A stretch of DNA of 64,000 nucleotides from Symsagittifera roscoffensis (lineage: Eukaryota > Xenacoelomorpha > Acoela > Convolutidae): positions 4,382,020 through 4,446,019 of the forward strand of contig NC_087065.1 of assembly GCF_963678635.1 (NCBI RefSeq), written 5' to 3'. The notes under the pieces were generated by a model. It made no database searches and was not told where the DNA came from. It saw only the letters and a program-made list of their open reading frames with translations. Position 1 is the stretch's first letter. Each line of letters begins with the position of its first letter. A program made the position numbers and the translations under genes. Positions 11,457-23,500 of the stretch are shown here, piece after piece.

Positions 11457-11621
11457 CTGTCGAGAGTAGAGATACTGCCTCTTCACTTGTACTGTTGTCT
11501 ACCCCATCAGGTGTGGCAAACCGTTGTTGAGAACTGATGCCATCTGTAACATCAGGTGGCTCTGTCTGGTGTGCAAGTGTATCTTCTCTTTGACTCAATT
11601 CTGGATTGGAGTAATGATGGC
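11457..11621 (-). CDS. Membrane-protein gene, cytoplasmic-tail exon
   Basis: A 165-base exon with acceptor AAATTCTAG directly before 11621 and a consensus donor CGACAG/GTGAGC at 11457. Only one frame is open; it begins HHYSNPELSQRED and continues as an Asn/Gln/Ser/Thr/Glu-rich polar sequence without cysteine. Phase-1 entry fits a donor at 14428 (CCAG/GTTCTA) in the preceding tail exon, so the product would read across as ...DYSSLPG-HHYSNPEL. Phase-1 exit fits the exon at 11206. The splice sites and single open frame make a real exon likely. Joining it to the upstream exon is inference; the alternative is that the upstream exon ends at its own stop codon and this belongs to another transcript. 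Confidence 0.7.
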
Positions 11622-11639
11622 CTAGAATTTATAAAATCA

Positions 11640-12600
11640 TTGAGGTCGCCACTGCGTACTCATAGGACGACACAAATCTAGTCTGTAAGATCGAGTTATA
11701 TATGAATTTAGAACATTTTTCAATCTTGCTTCAAGTTTTTATGAGATGTTTCGGAAACGCTGTAGTGCTGAAAAACGTGCAAAAGCGGATAAATTAAGTC
11801 ACTTATCATTTATGTAATGACAAACTAGCCCGTACCAAGTAAATGTTCTAATTCAGATCTGAAATAATCTTTTCCAGACCTAAATTTCAGATTTGAAATG
11901 GGTTGTGAATTTTTAAAATAACGCTTGGATTCTTTAGGAATGATTCATTTCAGATCTAATGTTAGATCTGAAATTGAATTCTTCTTGGTTATTTCAGATC
12001 TGAAAAATCAACGTTTCTAACACAAATTGTGATAGTTTTAATACTTTTGTATTTGATAGCTTCTGCTGTTTACCAGCAGGTACTCAGCAAAGTCTCCAAA
12101 GGGATGCTGCCAAAATATGTTTCCTCAAGCATGAGATAAGCATTGGAAACTCATAAGTAGCGCATGAAAATTAAAAAATCGATAGGTCTTCTAACAGTTT
12201 TTGAAAACTTTCTATCACGCTTGAACAAAAATATAGATCGAAAAAAACTGTTTGCGAAACTATTTGGAAGTTTTTTAACCGCTGATTAATCTAAACATAA
12301 TTGTGTATTAGAGAGACATCAAAAAATAAAAATTCAATTGTTTGCTCTAAATGCATAAGTTAAATTATAATTTAAAAAAAGATTTCTCAGGTCTAATTTC
12401 AGATCTGCAATTTTGTTTTTCAAGGTTATTTCAGACCTGAAGTTTTCTCTTTCAAATTCAAATTTTTAAACTCTTATCAAGATATGAAATAAACAATTTC
12501 AGATCTAAGAATCAATTATTGTAAGAAAAAAAAGAATTTCAGATTGTGCACAGGAAATTCCATAGGTACGGAAGTGCATCGAAACTAAAAAAACTAAGAA
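11640..12600. other. Intron or flank with a cluster of CAGATCTG palindromes
   Basis: Within 11849-12545 the half-palindromic motif ATTTCAGATCTGAAAT and one- or two-base variants occur about ten times in both orientations (for example near 11854, 11886, 11944, 11963, 11992, 12390, 12431, 12496 and 12536). No open frame. Either a decayed repeat or a cluster of protein-binding sites. Confidence 0.45.
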
Positions 12601-12619
12601 GTTACTAAAAAAATAACAA

Positions 12620-12745
12620 GCTTCATTGTGTGAGTGTTTGTGTGTTTATAATTGTTTGTGTGATCGGTTTTGTGTGTGTGTGAGTGTGTTTGCGTGTGTG
12701 TGCCACTCACAAACTTGCAATCGTGCACACATGCACACATTTTGT
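12620..12745. repeat. TG-rich microsatellite
   Basis: Imperfect TG/TGAG/TTTG repeats, with TGTGTGTGTGAGTGTGTTTG the clearest core. The minus-strand His/Thr-rich frame over it is a by-product of the repeat. Confidence 0.8.
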
Positions 12746-12829
12746 TGAGATTAAATGGGTTTATAATTATAACTGTGGTCAAACAGCCAGTCTGAAAATT
12801 TAAAAAAATGTTTCACATGCGCTAGGGTT

Positions 12830-13096
12830 TTTTGTTAGAGCATAGGGATTTGGAAATTGCCAATTTGCAATCTTTTGTTGAGCAAATTTTCCCCTATTTG
12901 TTATTGCAAAGCGCCAATGACAATATATTCAGGCAAAGAAATCATACCAAAACAAGTTTTGAGAATCCGTGTGCGGCAGAAATTTGAAAATAAACTGGAA
13001 GAAATGCATTTTTTATTGAAATATTTAAAGAAAAATTTTCTTAGAAATGTTGAACTGCTGAGGCTTCATCCTAGTACAAGCAGTCTTTTTTTTTAA
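12830..13096 (+). repeat. Family-2 dispersed repeat
   Basis: Contains TTGGAAATTGCCAATTTGC near the left and ends GAGGCTTCATCCTAGTACAA-GCAGTCTTTTTT. The ending matches 38208-38256 and 57908-57953. The 79-codon frame at 12857-13096 has no recognisable motif. Confidence 0.5.
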
Positions 13097-13458
13097 AACC
13101 TGGGAATGCTCTTCGTTTCGGCGTTAGTTTTAGGTGTCTTATGAATTTTTTCCAATTATTGATGAAGTTGTTCGAAAACAACATAAAATATAAACTGAAT
13201 TTTATTTGATTTTTCTCCGTTCCCGAAGTAACTTTCACAGTGATAAATTTTGCACCCAGCTTAACATTATTTGAACAATTAATATGCCTAAATTTTGTTT
13301 GTAATAGCTTTGAGCCTACGTGTTACTAGGAACCAATATATAGCGCATTAGTAATGCCAATTCGGCCACATTAACATTTTTCAAATTATCCTTTTTGGTT
13401 AAGTGATCAAAGGTGGAATATCTGTCACATAGAACCTCAGAGTATCAATATCAATATT

Positions 13459-14100
13459 TTTCTGACGATTGAAAATGGGGAGGAAATTGTTATTCGGGTG
13501 TGTTTTAATTTTTTCTTTTTGTTTTCCACGCTAAATCAGGTACCACAAAAAATCATCGGACTGGGTTGATACATCATATTAAAGCCCTTTCAGTTGTGAT
13601 TCGAACCATGTTAAAAAATTCCCAAACTTTTTTTCGAGTGTCGAGAAAAACCTGTTTGAAATTTTAGATCTTTTCGTCTTAATTCGAGCAAATAAAGCAC
13701 GCGAGCAGGCTTACAACAGCTGAATTATGCCTAAATTGAGACCTTAAAACATATTTTTAAGCAATTAAAACTAGTTTAAGAGATTTTTAAGCTCAATTTG
13801 GCAACCAAAAACATTTAAAAAAAATTAAAAATTTTCTAAAAAAAAATTTGAAAAAAGAAAAGTCTTGTAAATTTCTTTTTTGTTTTTCTAGTCATTTTTC
13901 TACAACATTTTTTGTTAAATTTGCCTATATCACGATGACTGTCTAATATGATTAAATTAAGTTTTTGAATCAGATTTTTTTTATCACATACATCAAGCAG
14001 AAAAACACTAATTTGGAAAAAAAGCGTTTTAAACCGCAGTTTTTCAAAGACTATGGTTGAATATTCTGTGCTATTTGCACAGTAACCGGCTATCCTTGTT
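13459..14100 (+). mobile_element. Family-1 miniature element, copy B
   Basis: The left end is TCTGACGATTGAAAATGGGG and then ATTCGGGTGTGTTTTA. The right end is GACTATGGTTGAATATTCTG, the hairpin CTGTGCTATTTGCACAG and the tail TAACCGGCTATCCTTGTT. The interior is AT-rich and non-coding. It shares its order of motifs with copies C and D. Confidence 0.7.
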
Positions 14101-14427
14101 TAGGAATTTAAAATTGGTTCCACAACAAAAACTAAAATTCCCAACCTTATATACCGCAATAGGTTCATCAAAAATTGTGGAAAAATAAAATTAATAAGCA
14201 AACAGAAAAAAAAATATGAAAAAGAGTAACTAGGTGCTCATAATTTTGTAAGCATTTTCTTGCAGAGCAAAATTTGCTGCGAGAAACAAAAGGAAGTTTT
14301 ATGCTCCGACTTTTGAAGAATATTTAGCTTTCGATGGATTTTGCCTAAAAATTGTAGTAAGATTACAAAATGTGAGTAGAATGTTTCAAATGATAGGCGA
14401 CATGGCAGAAAATCTTTTAAATAGAAC

Positions 14428-14780
14428 CTGGAAGTGACGAATAGTCGGTTTGTTCGGTTGGCGTCTGGTTTTGCCTTCCGCCAACGCGATCGTAAACAAA
14501 GTACGTTGACTCGGGCTGGCGCTGTGTATAGTTTTCATCTGGTGGACGCAGGAACACACTCATCGGAAGGTTCTGGCGCTGCTCGTCGAGTGGAGAAGAA
14601 GCATGGTTGTTCACGAAATGGGGATGGTAGCTCGGATTGTTTACTGAGTTGGAAGTGTGCATTGATCGGGGAAGGGATGTGCCCACAGTCAGTCGTCCTG
14701 TATTTATAGGATGCTCAGTTTCCTTTGGTTTGTTGCATCGCCTACAGAAATCGCAGCTGTCATTTTTGTTTTCTTGATCA
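14428..14780 (-). CDS. Membrane-protein gene, cytoplasmic-tail exon with Cys cluster and Tyr motifs
   Basis: Acceptor TCGGATACAG ends at 14781. The first base (T, 14780) completes the codon split by the donor at 15167, giving Cys. The frame starts DQENKNDSC, then CDFCRRC, a membrane-proximal cysteine cluster that could bind metal or be lipid-modified. It goes on through Asn/Ser/Pro-rich sequence with several tyrosines (PSYHPHF, DENYTQ, STYFVYDRV, TDYSSL). YSSL fits the YxxL class of sorting or signalling motifs. In frame the exon can end at TAA (14419-14417), or be spliced at CCAG/GTTCTA (14428) to the exon at 11621 with correct phase. No family is recognised. The single long open frame and exact phase match with the transmembrane exon make it very likely real. 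Confidence 0.8.
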
Positions 14781-15166
14781 CTGTATCCGACGAAAAATTA
14801 CAATTTCCAAATTGCGGATTTGAGTGGGATGGCTTAACGTGGATTGCATGTTGATTAACTCAAAATTTGAGGGCGGTCTAAACTTTAAAAAACTTCAGGT
14901 TTTTGACGTCATCGGCCTATTTTTAGTTACTTAAAATGCTTTACGGTGCTGATACTGTTGAAAAAACTGTTGAAAATTGTTTTTTTTTAAGTTTCGCAGC
15001 CTCCTTGCAAAAATCTTAAATCCGGCGTGGCTAAACACAAAAAAAAACGTTTTTAGTATTACATGACAAGATATTCTAGACAAGATATTGCGTTCATGAA
15101 TGCGTTAGGAGTTATGTAATTAAATGTTCGAAAGAAAGTGTGGTTGGATGTTTTCAGCGGAATTAC
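14781..15166 (-). other. Intron of the membrane-protein gene
   Basis: A 386-base intron with donor G/GTAATT (15166) and acceptor TCGGATACAG (14781). Its phase-2 split codon is restored exactly. Nothing else recognised. Confidence 0.75.
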
Positions 15167-15312
15167 CAGCAGTAGATGACTGTGGCGAACAGGGCACCGA
15201 TGATGAACAAGAGGGTCCCGATCACCACATAAATCACCCAGAAGGATCTTAGATGACTTCTCAGATTGTCTGACTCCTGCTCGCCTCCTTCTGGCTCATC
15301 TGGTTTGTCAGT
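15167..15312 (-). CDS. Membrane-protein gene, transmembrane exon
   Basis: A 146-base exon. Acceptor TTACTTTAG ends at 15313 and donor TGCTG/GTAATT follows 15167. Frame: TDKPDEPEGGEQESDNLRS (acidic extracellular linker), then HLRS, then a strongly hydrophobic helix of about 24 residues starting FWVIYVVIGTLLFIIGAL and ending with Cys. The basic residues sit just before the helix; the cysteine-rich tail in the next exon is taken as cytoplasmic from the signal peptide at the other end of the gene. Entry must be phase 0, because both other frames hit stops. The first 69 coding bases and the acceptor are the part copied into every unit of the adjoining 1.34-kb array; the break falls just after AGATCC (15244), directly before the helix codons. 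Confidence 0.85.
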
Positions 15313-15509
15313 CTAAAGTAAGTTGCAATTTTTTGTTCCCAAAATATAACCGAAGTTGATACTTGACCTGAGCCTTAAATAAAAGGTAATCTGCTGTGAT
15401 ACTGACCTCCTTCAATTCAATAAAAAGTAGGAGGCTACAGTCTTCTGAAGCTTGAAAACTTGATTTTATACATATTTATAAAATCTGATAATATTCAAAA
15501 TGTAATTTT

Positions 15510-17421
15510 GATCAACATATCCCTGTTAGAGTCCCCTGTCATCTAGGAGAAAACAAACCTACGGCAAACTTGGAACAGAAAAAATTCTTCGCCAGATTAC
15601 AAAAATACCCCTGGCTGGACTCGATCCACTTCCCTGTGCATCTGAAGTTTCAATAGTTACTCTGTTCTGCCAGTTCTCAAGGGTGCGCTTAAAACTTTGA
15701 TATACTTGTAACAAGGTTATATGAGCCAACTTTGAAAAGTGGGGATCAAAATTATACAGATAATGATAGAAAGATCTTCAAAATCGATTTAGTTTGATAC
15801 AAAAATGTAGCTTTAACAATCAATTCCAATCAGTTCATAACACATTAAAAACAATTTTTTTCAAGTTTTTTTGGTTTCATTTTCATCCTGATTTGACCAA
15901 CATTGAAATCGATTTAAATCGAGCGAAAATGATTTTTTCCCACTTTTCTATATAATAATTTTGTACAGATTCTTTAGAGATTATATTCAGATTCTCCGGT
16001 TTATCAAGAATAGAGAAATAGCTAAAAAATTGAAGGTAAAACGTAAGAAGGTAATAGGGTAAAAATTATAAAAATTTCATTCGATTTTGTGTTGATTTTT
16101 GGCCGAGTTTAATTAATATCTATATGTTTTGCAGCAAAAACTTTTTGTTATGAGTTTTTAAGTTAGATGTAATAAGCTTAACATAATTGCGCTTTGAAAG
16201 TTGATAAAGAAAATGAAGAGAAAACAAAACTCAAAGCGGATTCCCTTCATCACAATAGTTTGCGGTATAAAGCTCTGTTACATTGAATCTTGCTCTCTGG
16301 AACTCCGATGAAGGTAGTTCCTGGGTAAAAAAAATGCTCATTATTTTTCCGAAACAAAAAAAATAGTTTCATTAAATTAATTTTGATGAGACTTTTTAGG
16401 CAATAAAATTGATTTTCCCTGCCTTAAAACTTATTAAAACCATTCTAAATCAACATATCCCTGTTGATCAACATATCCCTGTTAGAGTCCCCTGTCATCT
16501 AGGAGAAAACAAACCTACGGCAAACTTGGAACAGAAAAAATTCTTCGCCAGATTACAAAAATACCCCTGGCTGGACTCGATCCACTTCCCTGTGCATCTG
16601 AAGTTTCAATAGTTACTCTGTTCTGCCAGTTCTCAAGGGTGCGCTTAAAACTTTGATATACTTGTAACAAGGTTATATGAGCCAACTTTGAAAAATGGGG
16701 ATCAAAATTATACAGATAATGATAGAAAGATCTTCAAAATCGATTTAGTTTGATACAAAAATGTAGCTTTAACAATCAATTCCAATCAGTTCATAACACA
16801 TTAAAAACAATTTTTTTCAAGTTTTTTTTGGTTTCATTTTCATCCTGATTTGACCAACATTGAAATCGATTTAAATCGAGCGAAAATGATTTTTTCCCAC
16901 TTTTCTATATAATAATTTTGTACAGATTCTTTAGAGATTATATTCAGATTCTCCGGTTTATCAAGAATAGAGAAATAGCTAAAAAATTGAAGGTAAAACG
17001 TAAGAAGGTAATAGGGTAAAAATTATAAAAATTTCATTCGATTTTGTGTTGATTTTTGGCCGAGGTTAATTAATATCTATATGTTTTGCAGCAAAAACTT
17101 TTTGTTATGAGTTTTTAAGTTAGATGTAATAAGCTTAACATAATTGCGCTTTGAAAGTTGATAAAGAAAATGAAGAGAAAACAAAACTCAAAGCGGATTC
17201 CCTTCATCACAATAGTTTGCGGTATAAAGCTCTGTTACATTGAATCTTGCTCTCTGGAACTCCGATGAAGGTAGTTCCTGGGTAAAAAAAATGCTCATTA
17301 TTTTTCCGAAACAAAAAAAATAGTTTCATTAAATTAATTTTGATGAGACTTTTTAGGCAATAAAATTGATTTTCCCTGCCTTAAAACTTATTAAAACCAT
17401 TCTAAATCAATTTACTTAACA
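15510..17421. repeat. 956-bp direct duplication within array unit 1
   Basis: Sequence from 15510 reappears from 16466 with a constant offset of 956 bases and only a few differences (for example GAAAAGTGGGG versus GAAAAATGGGG, and one T more in a T-run). The junction (16450-16466) shows CAACATATCCCTGTT repeated back to back. This copy pair is more alike than neighbouring array units, so it is probably the youngest event in the array. Confidence 0.85.
15560..15652 (-). other. Candidate small exon or tRNA-like segment, first copy of an array-wide element
   Basis: On the gene strand this segment reads AACTGGCAGAACAGAGTAAC and later GGATCGAGTCCAGCCAGGG followed by GTATTT. ACTTCAG and GCACAG are possible acceptors and CCAGGG/GTATTT a possible phase-0 donor, which would fit the phase-0 transmembrane exon. 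Several units replace GTATTT by GTTTTT or TTTTTT, losing the donor. GGATCGAGTCC also fits a Pol III B box, but no A box or cloverleaf fits. Its status is undecided. Copies recur in every unit. Confidence 0.25.
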
Positions 17422-17543
17422 AAATGGGCTACAGTAAATAAATTTTCATGCATTTTTTTCTGTAGAAAAATCAATTTAAAACATTTTTATCTCAAGCTTA
17501 GTGCGGTAGGCCTGATTGAAGGAATGGGAACAATTTCCAAAAC

Positions 17544-20500
17544 GGATCGTAGATGACTTCTCAGATTGTCTGACCCCTGCTCGCCTCTTTCTGGTTCATC
17601 TGGTTTGTCAGTCTAAAGTAAGTTGCAATTTTTTGTTCCCAAAATATAACCGAAGTTGATACTTGACCTGAGCCTTAAATAAAAGCTAATGTGCTTTGAT
17701 ACTGACCTCCTTCAATTCAATAAAAAGTAGGAGGCTACAGTCTTCTGAAGGTTGAAAACCTGATTTTATACATACTTATAAAATCTGATAATATTCAAAA
17801 TGTAATTTTGATCAACATATCCCTGTTAGAGTCCCCTATCATCTAGGAAAAAACAAACGTACGGCAAAATTGGAACAGAAAAAATTCTTCGCCAGATTAC
17901 AAAAATACCCCTGGCTGGACTCGATCCTCTTCCCTGTGCATCTGAAGTTTCATTAGTTACTCTGTTCAGCCATTTCTCAAGGGTGCGCTTATATTTGATA
18001 TACTTGTAACAAGGTTATATGAGCCGCCTTTGAAAAGTGGGGATCAAAATTATACAGATAATGATAGAAAGATCTTCAAAATCGAATTAGTTTGATACAA
18101 AAATGTAGCTTCAACAATCAATTCCAATCAATTCATATTACATTAAAAACAATTTTTTTCAAGTTTTTTTTGGTTTTTTCATACTGATTTGACCAACATT
18201 GAAATTGGTTTAAATCGAGCGAAAATGATTTTTTCCCACTTTTCTATTTAATAACTTTGTACAGATTCTTTAGAGATTATATTCAGATTCTCCGGTTTAT
18301 CAAAAATAAAGAAATAGCTAAAAAATTAAAGGTAAAACGTAATAAGGTAAAAGGGTAAAATTATAAAAATTTCATTCAATTTTGTGTTGATTTTTGGCCG
18401 AGTTTAATTAATAACTATATGTTTTGCAGCAAAAACTTTTTGTTATGAGTTTTTAAGTTAGATGTAATTTGCTTAACATAATTGCGCTTTGAAAGTTGAT
18501 AAAGAAAATGAAGAGAAAACAAAACTCAAAGCGGAGTCCCTTCATCACAATAGTTTGCGGTATAAAGCTCTGTTACATTGAATCTTGCTCTCTGGAACTC
18601 CGATGAAGGTAGTTCCTGGGTAAAAAAAAATGCTCATTATTTTTCCGAAACAAAAAAAAAGTTTCATTAAATTAATTTTGATGAGACTTTTTAGGCAATA
18701 AAATTGATTTTCCCTGCTTTAAAACTTATTAAAACCATTCTAAATCAATTTACTTAACAAAATGGGCTACAGTAAATAAATTTTCATGCATTTTTTTCTG
18801 TAGAAAAATCAATTTAAAACATTTTTTATCTCAAGCTTAGTGCGGCAGGCCTGATTGAAGGAATGGGAACAATTTCCAAAACGGATCTTAGATGACTTCT
18901 CAGATTGTCTGACCCCTGCTCGCCTCTTTCTGGCTCATCTGGTTTGTCAGTCTAAAGTAAGTTGCAATTTTTTGTTCACAAAATATAACCGAAGTTGATA
19001 CTTGACCTGAGCCTTAAATAAAAGCTAATGTGCTTTGATACTGACTTCCTTCAATTCAATAAAAAATAGGAGGCTACAGTCTTCTGAAGGTTGAAAACCT
19101 GATTTTATACATATTCATAAAATCTGATAATATTCAAAATGTAATTTTGATCAACATATCCCTGTTAGAGTCCCCTATCATCTAGGAAAAAACAAACCTA
19201 CGGCAAAATTGGAACAGAAAAAACTCTTCGCCAGATTACAAAAATACCCCTGGCTGGACTCGATCCTCTTCCCTGTGCATCTGAAGTTTCATTAGTTACT
19301 CTGTTCTGCCAGTTCTCAAGGGTGCGCTTAACTTTGATATACTTGTAACAAGGTTATATGAGCCACCTTTGAAAAGTGGGGATCAAAATTATACAGATAA
19401 TGATAGAAAATCTTCAAAATCGAATTAGTTTGATACAAAAATGTAGCTTTAACAATCAATTCCAATCAGTTCATTTTACATTAAAAACAATTTTTTTCAA
19501 GTTTTTTTGATTTTTTTCATACTGATTTGACCAACATTGAAATCGGTTTAAATCGAGCGTAAATGATTTTTTCCCACTTTTCTATTTAATAATTTTGTAC
19601 AGATTCTTTAGAGATTATATTCAGATTCTCCGGTTTATCAAAAATAAAGAAATAGCTAAAAAATTAAAGGTAAAACGTAATAAGGTAAAAGGGTAAAATT
19701 ATAAAAATTTCTTTCAATTTTGTGTTGATTTTTGGCCGAGTTTAATTAATAACTATATGTTTTGCAGCAAAAACTTTTTGTTATGAGTTTTTAAGTTAGA
19801 TGTAATTTGCTTAACATAATTGCGCTTTGAAAGTTGATAAAGAAAATGAAGAGAAAACAAAACTCAAAGCGGATTCCCTTCATCAAAATAGTTTGCGGTA
19901 TGAAGCTCTGTTACATTGAATCTTGCTCTCTGGAACTCCGATGAAGGTAGTTCCTGGGTAAAAAAAATGCTCATTATTTTTCCGAAACAAAAAAAAAGTT
20001 TCATTAAATTAATTTTGATGAGACTTTTTAGGCAATAAAATTGATTTTCCCTGCTTTAAAACTTATTAAAACCATTCTAAATCCATTTACTTAACAAAAT
20101 GGGCTACAGTAAATAAATTTTCATGCATTTTTTTCTGTAAAAAAATCAATTTAAAACATTTTTTATCTCAAGCTTAGTGCGGCAGGCCTGATTGAAGGAA
20201 TGGGAACAATTTCCAAAACGGATCTTAGATGACTTCTCAGATTGTCTGACCCCTGCTCGCCTCTTTCTGGCTCATCTGGTTTGTCAGTCTAAAGTAAGTT
20301 GCAATTTTTTGTTCACAAAATATAACCGAAGTTGATACTTGACCTGAGCCTTAAATAAAAGCTAATGTGCTTTGATACTGACTTCCTTCAATTCAATAAA
20401 AAATAGGAGGCTACAGTCTTCTGAAGGTTGAAAACCTGATTTTATACATATTCATAAAATCTGATAATATTCAAAATGTAATTTTGATCAACATATCCTT

Positions 20501-23500
20501 GTTAGAGTCCCCTATCATCTAGGAAAAAACAAACCTACGGCAAAATTGGAACAGAAAAAATTCTTCGCCAGATTACAAAAATACCCCTGGCTGGACTCGA
20601 TCCTCTTCCCTGTGCATCTGAAGTTTCATTAGTTACTCTGATCTGCCAGTTCTCAAGGGTGCGCTCAACTTTGATATACTTGTAACAAGGTTATATGAGC
20701 CACCTTTGAAAAGTGGGGATCAAAATTATACAGATAATGATAGAAAGATCTTCAAAATCGAATTAGTTTGATACAAAAATGTAGCTTTAACAATCAATTC
20801 CAATCAGTTCATATTACATTAAAAACAACTTTTTTCAAGTTTTTTTGGTTTTTTTCATACTGATTTGACCAACATTGAAATCGGTATAAATCGAGCGAAA
20901 ATGATTTTTTCCCACTTTTCTATATAATAATTTTGTACAGATTCTTAAGAGATTATATTCAGATTCTCCGGTTTATCAAAAATAAAGAAATAGCTAAAAA
21001 ACTAAAGGTAAAACGTAATAAGGTAATAGGGTAAAATTATAAAAATTTCATTCAATTTTGTGTTGATTTTTGGCCGAGTTTAATTAATAACTATATGTTT
21101 TGCAGCAAAAACTTTTTGTTATGAGTTTTTAAGTTAGATGTAATTTGCTTAACATAATTGCGCTTTGAAAGTTGATAAAGAAAATGAAGAGAAAACAAAA
21201 CTCAAAGCGGATTCCCTTCATCACAATAGTTTCTGGTATAAAGCTCTGTTACATTGAATCTTGCTCTCCGGAACTCCGATTAAGGTAATTCCTGGGTAAA
21301 AAAAGCTCATGTTTTCCGAAACAAAAAAAATAGTTTCATTGAATCAATTTTGATGAGTTTTTTTAGGCAATAAAATTAATTTTCCCTGCTTTAAAACTTA
21401 ATAAAACCATTCTAAATCAATTTATTTAACAAAATGGGCTACAGTAAATAGATTTTCATGCATTTTTTTCTGTAGAAAAATCAATTTAAAACATTTTTCA
21501 TCTCAAGCTTAGTGCGGCAGGCCTGATTGAAGGAATGGGAATAATTTCTAAAACGGATCGTAGATGACTTCTCAGATTGTCTGACCCCTGCTCGCCTCTT
21601 TCTGGCTCATCTGGTTTGTCAGTCTAAAGTAAGTTGCAATTTTTTGTTCCCAAAATATAACCGAAGTTGATACTTGACCTGAGCCTTAAATAAAAGCTAA
21701 TGTGCTTTGATACTGACCTCCTTCAATTCAATAAAAAGTAGGAGGCTACAGTCTTCTGAAGGTTGAAAATCTGATTTTATACATATTTATAAAATCCGAT
21801 AATATTCAAAATGTAATTTTGATCAACATATCCCTGTTAGAGTCCCCTATCATCTAGGAAAAAACAAACCTACGGCAAAATTGGAACAGAAAAAATTCTT
21901 CGCCAGATTACAAAAAAAACCCTGACTGGACTCGATCCTCTTCCCTGTGCATCTGAAGTTTCATTAGTTACTCTGTTCTGCCAGTTCTCAAGGGTGCGCT
22001 TAACTTTGATATACTTGTAACAAGGTTATATGAGCCACCTTTGAAAAGTGGGGATCAAAATTATACAGATAATGATAGAAAATCTTCAAAATCGAATTAG
22101 TTTGATACAAAAATGTAGCTTTAACAATCAATTCCAATCAGTTCATATTACATTAAAAACAACTTTTTTCAAGTTTTTTTGGTTTTTTTCATACTGATTT
22201 GACCAACATTGAAATCGGTATAAATCGAGCGAAAATGATTTTTTCCCACTTTTCTAAATAATATTTTTGTACAGATTCTTAAGAGATTATATTCAGATTC
22301 TCCGGTTTATCAAAAATAAAGAAATAGCTAAAAAACTAAAGGTAAAACGTAATAAGGTAATAGGGTAAAATTATAAAAATTTCATTCAATTTTGTGTTGA
22401 TTTTTGGCCGAGTTTAATTAATAACTATATGTTTTGCAGCAAAAACTTTTTGTTATGAGTTTTTAAGTTAGATGTAATTTGCTTAACATAATTGCGCTTT
22501 GAAAGTTGATAAAGAAAATGAAGAGAAAACAAAACTCAAAGCGGATTCCCTTCATCACAATAGTTTCTGGTATAAAGCTCTGTTACATTGAATCTTGCTC
22601 TCCGGAACTCCGATTAAGGTAATTCCTGGGTAAAAAAAGCTCATGTTTTCCGAAACAAAAAAAATAGTTTCATTGAATCAATTTTGATGAGTTTTTTTAG
22701 GCAATAAAATTAATTTTCCCTGCTTTAAAACTTAATAAAACCATTCTAAATCAATTTATTTAACAAAATGGGCTACAGTAAATAGATTTTCATGCATTTT
22801 TTTCTGTAGAAAAATCAATTTAAAACATTTTTTATCTCAAGCTTAGTGCGGCAGGCCTGATTGAAGGAATGGGAATAATTTCTAAAATGGATCTTAGATG
22901 ACTTCTCAGATTGTCTGACCCCTGCTCGCCTCTTTCTGGCTCATCTGGTTTGTCAGTCTAAAGTAAGTTGCAATTTTTTGTTCCCAAAATATAACCGAAG
23001 TTGATACTTGACCTGAGCCTTAAATAAAAGCTAATGTGCTTTGATACTGACCTCCTTCAATTCAATAAAAAGTAGGAGGCTACAGTCTTCTGAAGGTTGA
23101 AAATCTGATTTTATACATATTTATAAAATCCGATAATATTCAAAATGTAATTTTGATCAACATATCCCTGTTAGAGTCCCCTATCATCTAGGAAAAAACA
23201 AACCTACGGCAAAATTGGAACAGAAAAAATTCTTCGCCAGATTACAAAAAAAAACCCTGACTGGACTCGATCCTCTTCCCTGTGCATCTGAATTTTCATT
23301 AGTTACTCTGTTCTGCCAGTTCTCAAGGGTGCGCTTAACTTTGATATACTTGTAACAAGGTTATATGAGCCACCTTTGAAAAGTGGGGATCAAAATTATA
23401 CAGATAATGATAGAAAATCTTCAAAATCGAATTAGTTTGATACAAAAATGTAGCTTTAACAATCAATTCCAATCAGTTCATTTTACATTAAAAACAATTT

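Noticed and set aside
14434-14709. Plus-strand 91-codon frame
   Set aside because: Antisense of the tail exon at 14428-14780.
15560-15652. tRNA gene suggested by GGATCGAGTCC
   Set aside because: No cloverleaf or acceptor stem can be formed and no A box is correctly spaced.
16409-16612. 67-codon plus-strand frame in the array
   Set aside because: Created at the junction of the 956-bp duplication; not present in other units.
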